64,000 nt of DNA from Suillus spraguei. Lineage: Eukaryota > Basidiomycota > Agaricomycetes > Boletales > Suillaceae. Positions 53,630 to 63,559 of the stretch are shown piece after piece. Within the stretch, counting starts at the first letter, position 1. Every line of letters starts with the position of its first letter. The stretch is taken from NCBI GenBank assembly GCA_016800925.1, contig JABCPU010000131.1, positions 1 to 64,000 of the forward strand, read 5' to 3'. The translations under genes were made by a program, and so were the position numbers. The notes under the pieces are model-generated. The model was not told where the DNA came from, did not search any database, and was given only the letters and a program-made list of their open reading frames with translations.

Positions 53630-54060
53630 GATATGGGCCAGCAGACCATGGGCCCATGGTAGAAATATCCTCGTTGATGACAGATGGGCCAGGAGGAATA
53701 TTATTCCCGATGATGGTGGGTGGGCCCATGCAAGGAATATGTAGAGTAGATGAGTGGGCCAATGTACATGAATATCCGGTAGACGGATGGGCTGAGGTAG
53801 TTGGATATCATGTAGATGGGTGTATCAAGGTAGATGTGTATCAAATAGACAGGTATGTGAAGGGTACTTGTTATCACATACACGGGTGGGCCCAGACACA
53901 TTAAATTAGACGGGTATTAGACGGGTGGGCCGAGGGTGTTGTACAGTATATTATATTAGATGGGTGGGCCAAGGGTGGTATAAAATATAGACGGGTGGGC
54001 CCATGTGTATGATAACTGTAGACATGATGGAGCTGAGGGAGTTGCATATCATCCAAATCA
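53630..54060. repeat. Degenerate minisatellite around the motif agacgggtgggcc
   Basis: The core tagaYgggtgggcc recurs at irregular spacing of about 30-60 bp (for example near 53716, 53745, 53885, 53920, 53960 and 53988), separated by AT-rich stretches such as atatcatgtagat. Copies are diverged. The array begins just past the truncated end of the allantoinase relic. Confidence 0.7.
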
Positions 54061-54110
54061 GAGGAGGTAATAAATCACAGTTACTGAGTTCCTGGAGCAG
54101 CAGGTGCTCT

Positions 54111-54208
54111 CTTGACATGGCCTTTTATGGCGCTTAGGTTGTCTTGTAGAATGTGGAAAGCGGGGTGCGAGGCTTGTGTTGCCCTACAAGACACCCAGTT
54201 CCGACCCC
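54111..54208. repeat. 98-bp direct repeat, copy 1
   Basis: Begins cttgacatggccttttatgg and matches the copy at 55012-55109 along its whole length with roughly 80 percent identity and no length change. Together the pair brackets an 803-bp stretch. Confidence 0.8.
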
Positions 54209-55011
54209 CGAAAATCAGATGAAGCATACTAAGTTCCGAGTTCCGAGACTGTCATATACCATACTTCTGATCCCAGATCCGACCATATCCGATCAGATCC
54301 GATTGATTCTATTTCTGTCCAGTCCACAGATCCTGTCCGGATCGCTCATCTGAATGTGCTCACTTCTTGCACTCTATCTCCCTTGTGTATATCTGCGTCT
54401 ATCTCCTTTCGTCACTCATCCTGTTTCCGGTACTCCGGCTGTGTATAATTCCTTCCTGTGTCACTGATCCATTACCTGTGTTTCATTTCTGATTCGTGCT
54501 TACTGATCCGCTGCACATTAACTAATAAACTTCCATTACACTTCGTACATAGCCCTCGGTCCCGGACTTGTTGATTATCCATCTTAGATACTTACCGTAT
54601 ATAAACCACTTGTAGATCTCCATAGAACCTTAGTTCAAATATCATCTTAGATTCTGCTCATTCTGTTTCCTCCAGACTTGAGACACTTTCCGCTCTAAGT
54701 CATCTTCCGAGACTTAGGATTGATTCCTTTAGTCTATATCTCCGACTCTATCTTCAGATAGTCTACCTCTGTCAGTTTCTAGTTAGGAACCCATTCCGAA
54801 GCTAGCCTGAATCCTCTTTCCATCCCTATGCTCTGGATAACCTTCGGACATCTGGATCCGCCATGCAACTCCTTCCCGATCTTCGGACATATATCTCCTC
54901 TCTGAAATAAGGGGCATTACTCAGACAAGGGGCACAGTGCATGAACTGAGGCCAAAGCCCTTCAGATCTTTCACCCCTTGAGTACGGTCTTAACAGAGAC
55001 CTGGGTCTCCG
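54209..55011. other. Pyrimidine-rich 803-bp stretch between paired repeats, no gene
   Basis: T/C-rich sequence with many short tccgatcc-like runs and no coding frame. Its position between two direct repeats suggests the body of a small non-coding element or of an LTR whose ends share the repeat. Confidence 0.45.
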
Positions 55012-55109
55012 CTTGACATGGCCTTTTATGGCGCTTATGTTGTCTTGTAGAATGTGGACACCGGGGTGCAAAAATTGGTTGCCCTATGAGATGCCAAGTT
55101 CCAAACCCG
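55012..55109. repeat. 98-bp direct repeat, copy 2
   Basis: Begins cttgacatggccttttatgg; the same orientation and length as 54111-54208. It ends about 200 bp before the start of the TET/JBP-like gene. Confidence 0.8.
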
Positions 55110-55308
55110 GGTCTTGACAAATGAATATCTGATATCCAGCACAGTTCCAATCATCTGGTATTTCATTGAGCAATGGATGATAATACATCTTTGAAAGCCA
55201 ACATCATCCAAGGTTCCCTTATCTGATCCTCGCTATCTCCACCCCCTTTAACACCAAAGTCTGGACATCCAGAATTCAGCATCTGATTTCCCAATATCAA
55301 CTTCCAAC

Positions 55309-56618
55309 ATGAACACTTCTTCCATGTCCACTTGTGACATAAAAATCTGGCGCACTTGGGCCCTGGCCGTCACTTATGAAGCAGGGGAATATACCAAACA
55401 AAAATTCAATGCAGAAAAGACTGGAGGAGAACCAGTTATATCTTCTCCAAACCTGGACACTGATCTGGTGATGGTGTGCAATCGCTTGGCTGATGTACTC
55501 ATAAAGGCATATAAAAAAAATCCCAGTGGGTCTTCCTGCAGATGTTGAAAATTTGTTTGATCAGTCAAATTCCTTCATGACAGTTAAGATGCAGATTGAT
55601 ATTGCAAGATATAGCAAAATGATATCCCCAAAGAACACTGGGCATAATGACGAGAAAGAGGAGAAGTTGCTTGAGAGGTGTCCTCCTGGCCATGAGGGCA
55701 CAAAGTTGGTGGACAAACCTGCCACAATGATTGATGCTTCCAGTACCATCATCGCATGGTACCTCCCGGACGCCCTGGCTGAGACCACCCAGGTGCGTAA
55801 TGTGTAGATTGTTACTCAATGGATATTGAATATCAAATGGTACCTACAGAAGGAAATTAGGGCGGCCACTGATTTTCTGGGTCCAAGCCTTGAAAAAAGT
55901 GTAAAGGCTGATGGCAATTGGCGATATAATCAAGAATGGTTCAAACAGGGCTCGGAAAATGTTGGGTCAACTCCCGGATGCATCAATTTATCTCCGGCAT
56001 GGTTTCAACAGGGCCACGAGGTAGGATGTGATGAGATGGTGATTTCTGGAGTCAAACTCACCAATCCCATAGAATCTGTCAGATCCGGAGGTATCTGCAT
56101 CATTGAAGGGACCCTCCTCCAAGAATATCCTCAAAGCTATTGCAAGGCTGGCAGCCATTGCATCAGCGGCACTCAGGGTCATGCATCCTCAGCAGTACTT
56201 TGCAGGGTTACGAGCCTTGTCACACCTCAGAGATAAGGCAGTGAGCAAGGAACTGCCACAGATGCCAGAGACCCTGCAGTACTGGGCATCCGTATTTAAC
56301 AGCCTCTCCATCATTTCCAATCAGGAAACCCCCAATCATCGAGACCATTTATCGATTCCTGAATGCTTCAATATTCTCACCACCGTGGGGAACTATTCTA
56401 ATGCTTGGGTGAGTATGCCAAGCCTTCAGCTGGAATTCAGGTATGATTCCGGCTGTATGATTGCATTTTCAGGAAGAATTATGAGACATGGGGTTGATGG
56501 AGTGGAAGGGGATCGGATTGCTTGGGCATGGTATATGAGGGATTCTGTGCACATTTATGCCGGGGTTCCCTCATGTGGATGGGCTAGGGTCGAAGGCCGC
56601 ATACTAACCATGGTGTGA
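55309..56618 (+). CDS. TET/JBP-like 2OG-Fe(II) dioxygenase of a KDZ-type element; one homopolymer frameshift
   Basis: Exons 55309-55792, 55850-56020 and 56073-56618. The N-terminal part holds CPPGHEGTKLVDKPATMIDA and IIAWYLPDAL, then NLSPAWFQQGHE and ILKAIARLAAIASAALRVMH P. The catalytic core is SIISNQETPNHRDHLSIPEC (HRD, the HxD metal pair), ILTTVGNYSNAWVSMPSLQL, YDSGCMIAFSGRIMRHGVDG (second metal His) and GDRIAWAWYMRDSVHIYAGV P (2OG-binding Arg). This is the pattern of fungal TET/JBP oxygenases, which oxidise 5-methylcytosine or thymine in DNA and are expanded in basidiomycetes in association with KDZ transposons. The only break is in a run of eight A at 55513-55520: with seven A the frame continues as AYKKIPVGLPADVENLF. 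That may be polymerase or sequencing slippage. The family call rests on motif order. Confidence 0.75.
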
Positions 56619-56857
56619 AAGATCAAAGAAGTTGAAAGAGTTGTTACCCATGTTAGTAGGAACACACGGATACCATGTACCAATTAGAGCATCAACAGTT
56701 CTGGAACTCAAGTCAGAAGTTGAGTTCCATGAATTGAGTCCCTAACTCTGAGTATCTCGGCACTCGGGACTCAATACTTGAAATTCAGGACTCAATAATC
56801 GATAGTCCTAATTCAGGCTTGACACTCAGGACCCAGCAAAATGTGAGGCAGAACAAT

Positions 56858-57270
56858 GTGAGGCAACAGACTTTGATCCACACATTTTGAGTGCCGAACC
56901 CTGAACCCCAGCAGCCGGCACTCGGGACTCATAACATTGTGAAAGATATGAATTCACATATATTAAGTGCTGAACCCCGAACGCTGGCAGCTGGCACTCA
57001 GGACTTGGGACTCAGAACAATGTGAAAGATATGAATTCACATATATGAAGTGCCGAACCCCAAACCCTGGCAGCCGGCACTCAGGACTCGGGATGCAGAA
57101 CAATGTGAAAGATATGAATTCACACATTTTAAGTGCCGAACCCTGAGCCCCAGCGTCTGGCACACGGGACATGGGACTCAGAACAATGTGAAAGATATTG
57201 ATCCACACAATGTGAGTGCTGAACCCCGAACCATGGCACATATATCTATTTCGTCTCGAATCTTGAGTGC
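56858..57270. repeat. Tandem repeat, 83-bp unit, five copies
   Basis: The landmark gtgaaagatat recurs at 56939, 57022, 57105 and 57188, exactly 83 bp apart; a diverged first copy begins near 56858. Each unit continues with gaattcacata, agtgccgaacccc and cggcactcgggact. It lies 240 bp after the stop of the TET/JBP-like gene, so it may be a subterminal or regulatory array of the element. Confidence 0.88.
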
Positions 57271-57579
57271 TGAACCCCAAACCATGAAATCCGGTAGTCC
57301 ACAATTTTGGGGTTCGGGGTTCGGTACTTAAGATTTGTGACTCGCCACTCAGAAATATGTGAGGCAATCTTGCCATTCGGAAGTCGAGTCCCATGAATTG
57401 AGTCCCAAACTCTGAGTACCTCGGCATTCAGGCATTCACCACTCAGCATTCGGGATTTAGGACTCTACATCCAGATCTTGAAATCCAGTCCTGGAAATCC
57501 GGAACAAAATATTCAGGAGTCAAGACAATCATTTGGATGGAATATAATATTTTACATCATGTATGAAATGAAGACCTCT

Positions 57580-58382
57580 CTATTCTAAACACAGTGAAGA
57601 GGACTCCACTCCCCTGCCTCTCTTCAATCTCTGTAGCATGTCAATGTACATCTTCACCTCTGCCATCTTCTCATGGATACCCTCATCTTGCTCCTCCATC
57701 AATGCTACCAGGCATGCTCGAATCATCTTAAGACCCATCACTGATGGACCTGATGAGTCATTTACCTCCTCAGGAAGAACCAAGCCATCATCCTCAACTC
57801 CATTTTCCATCCAATGCTGGTAGTGAGCGACACAGGACCTCATGATTTGACCCCATTGCCATGGTTCATTAGGAACTTCAGTGTGTCCCATCCACCATGG
57901 AGTATCATAGCTGGGAATAATCCAGGATGGATGTCCCGGAGCTGCAACATCATCAAACTGACATAGGTGGGATGAAAAGATGTGGTCTGGAACAGTGTTC
58001 CAGGTGAGCATGGGATACAATGTCAGGATATGAACGACCGGGCTTGGAACAACAGAAACGATGTTCCTTGCAGCTGAGTACTGCAGGAGTGGAGTAACAA
58101 ATGTCTGTTGGAAATCTCAGCATTGCCCACCAAAGTAAGCCGGTCATCCAGTCATCAGTCACTTACATTGATCTCCCATTGCAGCCTAGCCTTCCAGTAC
58201 ATGATGCAGGCAGAAGAGGGAGGGTTGTTAGCAGCCTCCATCTGATATCGAGAGATACATGTGTGGATGTGCGATGCAGCCATATTCAAAGTACAAGAAA
58301 TATCTTGAAGGTTCAGCTTCATGGGTTGCCAGTGATGTCCAGTATTGGGAGTGCCAGATGTGGATGCAGGAGATTCAGGCAT
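57580..58382 (-). CDS. Hypothetical protein of the KDZ-type element, 238 aa, two exons
   Basis: Exons 58167-58382 and 57580-58080 join across an 86-bp GT-AG intron in phase (717 bp open). ATG 58382: MPESPASTSGTPNTGHHWQP, then helical MAASHIHTCISRYQMEAANN and, over the intron, YSAARNIVSVVPSPVVHILT LYPMLTW, an aromatic segment WIIPSYDTPWWMGHTEVPNE PWQWGQIMRSC and a charged C-terminal helix MEEQDEGIHEKMAEVKMYID. I do not recognise a domain. It shares orientation with the KDZ transposase 170 bp upstream and may be an accessory gene of the element. A long shadow frame on the opposite strand should be ignored. Confidence 0.6.
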
Positions 58383-58553
58383 GGCTAATGCAAGAGTGTG
58401 ACACTGGCAATGAAACTGACAGATGGTGAAGAGGTGATGATATGAGTCACTGATGGATGGATTAGAAATTCAAACTCCGACATGGGCTGACCCGGACAAT
58501 TCCCGGGACTCAATGTTTGGGTGTCAAATATGTGTTTCATCAGCAAAACAAAT

Positions 58554-60950
58554 TCATTCATGTGCACCGTCAATCAACGCAAGCTGCAGGTCTTGAAATG
58601 CTGCCTGTGCATCCTGAGCTAGTAAGGAATACATTTGAGACTGCCTTCCGGCATAGCATGCATGACCTGGAAGTTGTTTCAACAATGATTCCCGCATCCG
58701 GTCACCCCATTGGGTTGCCTTCCACAAGAAAAAGTTGCAAGTCCAATCCATCTCCGATTGGACCAATGATATTTTTTCCTTCCATCGATCCCGTAGTGCC
58801 TTTGCCCGAAGCCAATGAACTCAGTAAACTTGGGATGGGTCCTGTCAGCTCACCATGGGATATATCAAGCATGCCAAAACTCACATTCCTCATTCCACAA
58901 ATTATCTGGACCCTCCATGTCGACTTCCACAGACCAGAACCAAGCGAGGGACTTGTTACGCTGACCTTGGGCATTTGGATTGCCGATGGCAGTGCTGATT
59001 TTGAGCTGCTCGTGAAGCATGGGTTTGTATTTCTGAAGCTGGTCTGGCCCCGGCTCAAGTTGTATCATTTGCTTCCTGGTTTTTGTATATATACTGGCAT
59101 GTAGGGATACTGCCTGCTGCACTGATGTCACCTGGGACCACACTCGAGTTTTCAGGGCTTGAGATTTGGCTTGCCTAACTGTTGTTTGGAACAGGATAGC
59201 CTTGTTGCACAAGTGAATGTGGAGATTGTGCAGGGCATCATTGGCCTGCCCTTCACGAAGCAACATCTCCAAAGGAATCAGATCCTCTGCCATACAGTGT
59301 CTGCAATGATCCACCCGAGGTTTGATTGCAATGGAATTATGGTGAGCTCAGGGGAGTTTGTCCACGCATCCGATGTCTTGGTGAAATCTGCTGGGTCATC
59401 ATCGAGATCATCAAGAATATCTATGTTCAAGTCATCAGGATCATCATCTGCATCAAATCCCTCTCCAAGATGCATAAGAGCAGACCAAGTGAATTCATCT
59501 ATCTGGCCTTGGAGACGATTGCATTGCCAGGCGATATCTAATCTCTGTGTCTCCGTCGATTGTCTTCCAATTCTGCGGACCTCGATGAGCAATGCAATTT
59601 GAGCCTCTTCAATTGCCAACCCAATTGATATCCATGTTGCCACATATCTGTGAGAGGGTGCTGTATTACAGGCATTACCCGCTTCAAGTAATCTAAGCTC
59701 AATCTCCTTTTTGCTTGGTGCTAAGTGCAAATTACTTCGGAGCTCCATGGAGACAAAGAATGTCAACTTACCCTTCTTGATATTGATTTCATATAAATCC
59801 ATCACTGCAGGATCCCTGATTCTCCTGGACTGAGCGACCATCTCGCTGGCTAACCATTCTGTGTTTAAATTGCTGGGTGCAGTGTCATTGAGTCTGTTGA
59901 AAGCCTTGCCACTTTCAGCGATGCCATTCTTTGCCAGCTTGTATTTCCGGCAAAGAGTCCTTTTCATGCAGATCATCTTGCAGAAATTGGAATTTACTGG
60001 AACAAGGTGTGGAAACATGCTCAAGGTCATTCGCCGGAGCTTGCTGTAATAGTTCATCGTGGAGGTGCTGCATTCAAGGTTGTCCAATAGAAAATTATCC
60101 AGCACTCTGAAGGTAAACATGGTCTTCGGCCTGTTAAACAATGCAGGGAAAAATCCATGCCGGAACATTTGAATGTCCAGACTCATGGCATTTGGACAAT
60201 CACAGCATCAAACCTTGAGGTGGTGAACTCTGGACTTGTCAACGATGACCATGGTGTTTTCCTTTGGCTGGAAATCAGGTCCCGACACAGACGGAAGATC
60301 TTCGGGCTCTAGCTGGTCTTCAGGTTCATCTCCTTTGAACCAATCCCACCTATCTGTGAGCACTGGACATTGTTTGCCATCATGCCCGAGGTGTATGGTG
60401 AGTCCCACATGAGCGAGACAACTCCGTTCAAAGAATTGACCATTCCATTGACTGATCCAGTGGAAAGGAGTGCATCGATGTTGACTGCTGCAACAGCCCG
60501 TGCAATAGAGAGGCTCGCCAAGACAATCTTGACATTTGTAGACCCCATCCTGGTTGCAGATGATGCATCTCCTGTCTTCTGGTGGAGCTTCTCGATCCAG
60601 GAGGTGATGCAGATATGATTCCTGCCTTGGCAGCCATTGCTTGAGGTAGTCATTTTGACTCTGCATTTTTTATATTTAGCTATAGTTTGAATGACACTCC
60701 AACATTTAACATGAACTTGCCATGGTTTTTGGGAGTTGCAATGGCTCAAATGAGCCTTGGTCTTGCTTGTAAGTATTGTCACGAAAGTCATCCCAAGGAG
60801 GTGGTGCCTGAACAGGCTGAAGTGTTGGTGATTCTGGGGACAGTGAGGCATGGACCTGTAGGCTTGTTGTCTTGTGCTTGCAAGTGGGACCTTGACCCAA
60901 ATCTTTCTACCTTTGCTGCCCCTTGCTTCTACCCTGTGGGATTTTTGCAA
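58554..60950 (-). pseudogene. KDZ (Kyakuja-Dileera-Zisupton) transposase, core-deleted pseudogene
   Basis: N-terminal pieces PPPWDDFRDNTYKQDQGSFE PLQLPK, then NDYLKQWLPRQESYLHHLL and the Cys cluster CIICNQDGVYKCQDCLGEPL YCTGCC, SQHRCTPFHWISQWNGQFFE, GLTIHLGHDGKQCP, DKSRVHHLKV. Then an in-frame TGA (60208-60210), continuing CCDCPNAMSLDIQMFRHGFF PALFNRPKTMFTF and YYSKLRRMTLSMFPHLVP. Directly after this (near 59990-60000) the sequence jumps to FCKMICMKRTLCRKYKLAKN G, which in complete KDZ proteins lies some 250 residues later: the catalytic centre with its acidic residues is gone. The C-terminal region follows with a one-base loss near 59310, then LREGQANDALHNLHIHLCNK, QRNKSLAWFWSVEVDM and, over an intron, HWLRAKALRDRWKEK and GHACYAGRQSQMYSLLAQ to the stop at 58554. 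Start not resolved. Confidence 0.82.
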
Positions 60951-61210
60951 TGGGGTGCATCTACCTATCTTCATTTTATTTTCTAAAGCTAATGTTGCAA
61001 GCAAAGCATCTGCTCAGGTGGAATGAATTTTATTACATGGTGGTGTCATACAGTCCTGCCGGCTCATTACAAATTTATGTCCATTTATGGCTTTGGGACC
61101 AATATAGCTCAATTAAGCTACTATTAGGCTTTTCTCAAAGTTCAACTTCTGACAATTCACTAATACTTCCACCTTGCTTATCCTTAGCCCATTCTCCAAT
61201 TTGATTCACC

Positions 61211-62771
61211 ATGGCAAGGACGGGTCATTCCACTCACTCGACTTCCGGCAGAAATAGGGCACATCAACCACAGACACAGAAGCTCATGGAAAACAAAATT
61301 TTGGAGTTGAAGAACTACCTTCCTGAGTGGACCGTGGCCAAAAGGGGTGAGAAGCGAGGGGTTTTCACTGCAATTGCCAGGGCGGCCAGGTTGTTTGCTC
61401 CTAAAGTCGACCAAGGACAATGGAAAAAGAGGAAGCAGGTGATGCGTCTTCGTTGTGTTGAAAAACTACAATTTCAACATCTTATTCTTCCATCAACTCT
61501 TAGATGTATAAGACTTGGTTGTTCAACAACAAGAAAGAGAAGGACATGAAGGACATGATTAAGTATGGGAGGAAATGGATGCCTAGGATGGTGGTCTACC
61601 AGCAGAAGCACAAAGAGGTGCTAAAGAGGATTGAGGACGAGTCCGGGGCAAAGCTGGGAGATCGCAGTATGTTCAAACATTATCAGGGGGCTGTGAAGAG
61701 AGTCATGGCTGAATTGGACGACAGCAAGTTGGAGAAGGCAAAAGAAACAGTGGAAGAATGGTCAAACAGCTTTCCTCCTCCAGAGATACAAGCACAAGTT
61801 ACTCGTAAGAAGGGACCGGCATATATGGAGCACTTTTCAAAAGAGATGTGGAGGCAATGCGGCATGAGAGTGTTTGTGTTGTCAGCTTGGAAGAATGAAC
61901 AGGGAGAGGTTCTGTTTGGGATGTAAGTCAATTGCGTCCGTCATCGCCAATCCTTTATCTCAATATATGTGTGCAGGCATGATGATAATGAGGCATTAGG
62001 AGATGGGGACAGCTTCATGAAGACGAAGGACTGGGAGGACATTGAGCCAGTATGGCAGGAGTATGCCAGGAACAGTTCGGTGAGTGTTTGAACTTTGGAT
62101 GTGAGAATGATTTCATTTATCATCTCAATGATAGGTGCCGGGGCATGGGACGGAGGACAACAGGTGAAGGGAGGTCGCAAAAGAGTCAGAAAACCAGCTT
62201 TCGAACTTGACACGGATGGGGATGGGATGCCGTTGCTTCCAGACATCACAGAAATGAAACTTGAGGAGAAGAAAGCCATAGTCAGGGCATTTCTTACATC
62301 GCACTATAGTGAGTCTTTTGTGGCAACATCTGAGACGTTGTTGAATGCGTGGACACAGGAATATGTTCCAGGAATGACAAGGCTGTCATGCCATGGAGTG
62401 CCATCATACATAGTCAGGATGACTTTGTGGCAAGGAAGTATCTTCCGGCGGATATTGACTTGAAGGAGCCTTCGAAGTTGCAAATCTGGGACACGACAGC
62501 CTTGCTCAATTTCTGGTATGCTCAGCAGGAAACAGGAAAAGATTCAACATTCCTGCTCAAAGCATGGAAGAATAAAGATGGAAACATGGTACAATCTGTG
62601 GTATCCGGCAAGTCGCCATCTTATCTGACTCGTAAAGTGAGAATGCAGAAGAGTGGAACTCTCCGAAGGCCCCGGGATCCATCAACAGAAGCCAAGAGTG
62701 ATACCAACAGTGACACTTATGACAAGGAGGATGACATTGATGATGACTGGCTGACGGTCAATCTCTGCTGA
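61211..62771 (+). CDS. KDZ-associated hypothetical protein, 435 aa, intact, five exons
   Basis: Exons 61211-61438, 61504-61922, 61977-62079, 62164-62308 and 62359-62771 (1308 bp open). ATG 61211. The protein starts with a basic disordered leader, then ILELKNYLPEWTVAKRGEKR GVFTAIARAARLF, WKKRKQMYKTWLFNNKKEKD, an alkaline helical middle, PPPEIQAQVTRKKGPAYMEH, MRVFVLSAWKNEQGEVLFGM HDD, then a GRKRVRKPAFELDTDGDG block, MKLEEKKAIVRAFLTSHYR, and the conserved-looking end EPSKLQIWDTTALLNFWYAQ QETGKDSTFLLKAWKNKDG with an acidic tail. I recall this architecture from many unnamed agaricomycete proteins near KDZ transposases; function unknown. It is the only gene of the element with no break, which suggests selection or a recent arrival. 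Confidence 0.72.
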
Positions 62772-62781
62772 AGACACCCAG

Positions 62782-63069
62782 ATGATCAGCACATCCATCT
62801 TCAGCACCCAAGGAGACAGAAATTCCATGTTCAATGCCGAGCCTCGCCCAGCTAGGCCGGCCAAAACAGGTGCACATTTGACATCACAGATGGGCGACCT
62901 CCTGGCCAAGTTGACTGAGGAAGTGGAAGAGAGGAACACATCGCCGGAACCAAGGAGCATACAGGGCAAGAAAGCTGTCATTGAACCATCTGCAAGGACC
63001 ACCCAGAGTAAGTCTCAAAAGCTGGTAGAGAGTACACTTCAAGTAACCAGGGCAAGGGGAAGGAAATAA
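62782..63069 (+). CDS. Short Ser/Pro/Lys-rich frame, 95 aa, possibly a separate tail exon
   Basis: Starts at ATG 62782, eleven bases after the stop of the 435-aa gene and in another frame. The content is disordered and basic with one helix (SQMGDLLAKLTEEVEERN). It may be a former extension of the upstream protein displaced by a frameshift, or a chance frame. No splice site joins the two in phase. Confidence 0.3.
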   Translation: MISTSIFSTQGDRNSMFNAEPRPARPAKTGAHLTSQMGDLLAKLTEEVEERNTSPEPRSIQGKKAVIEPSARTTQSKSQKLVESTLQVTRARGRK

Positions 63070-63174
63070 TGTACATATACCAAACTGCCCCCATTTGCCA
63101 CAATATCATCCTTTGTCACACTTCTCAAAACACTGTGTCCCATGTCCCAAATGTCGAATCCCAAGCACCAAGTT

Positions 63175-63550
63175 CCAGACGAATCCTGATCACTGAGGTC
63201 CGGATGAATCCCAATCACCAAGATCCAGACCCCGGGTATCAATTATTGGTAGTTGATATTTGACACTAGGGTTTGTGCATCATCTAAAATCACTTGGAAA
63301 TGTCATTGTTATACATTAAAAATTCAGTGGTTCACATGATGTAAGTATGTGAATGAAATCCAATTATTACGAAACCTGATCACTGAGTTCCAGACGAATG
63401 CGGATCACCGAGGTCCAGACCCCAGGGATCAGTCATTGGTAGTTGGTATTCGACACTAGGGTTGGTGCATCATGTAAAATCAATTGAAAATGTCATTGTT
63501 ATACATTAAAAATTCAGTGGTGTACATAATGTAAGTATGTGAATGAATAT
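63175..63550. repeat. Two direct copies of a 190-bp unit
   Basis: The landmark cctgatcactgag occurs at 63185 and 63375, and a shared run around catcatgtaaaatca, gaaaatgtcattgttataca and ttaaaaattcagtgg appears in both copies at 190-bp offset. The start of each unit contains smaller repeats (tccagacgaatcctgatcac and variants), so the array may be older and longer. Confidence 0.85.
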
Positions 63551-63559
63551 CCAAATATT

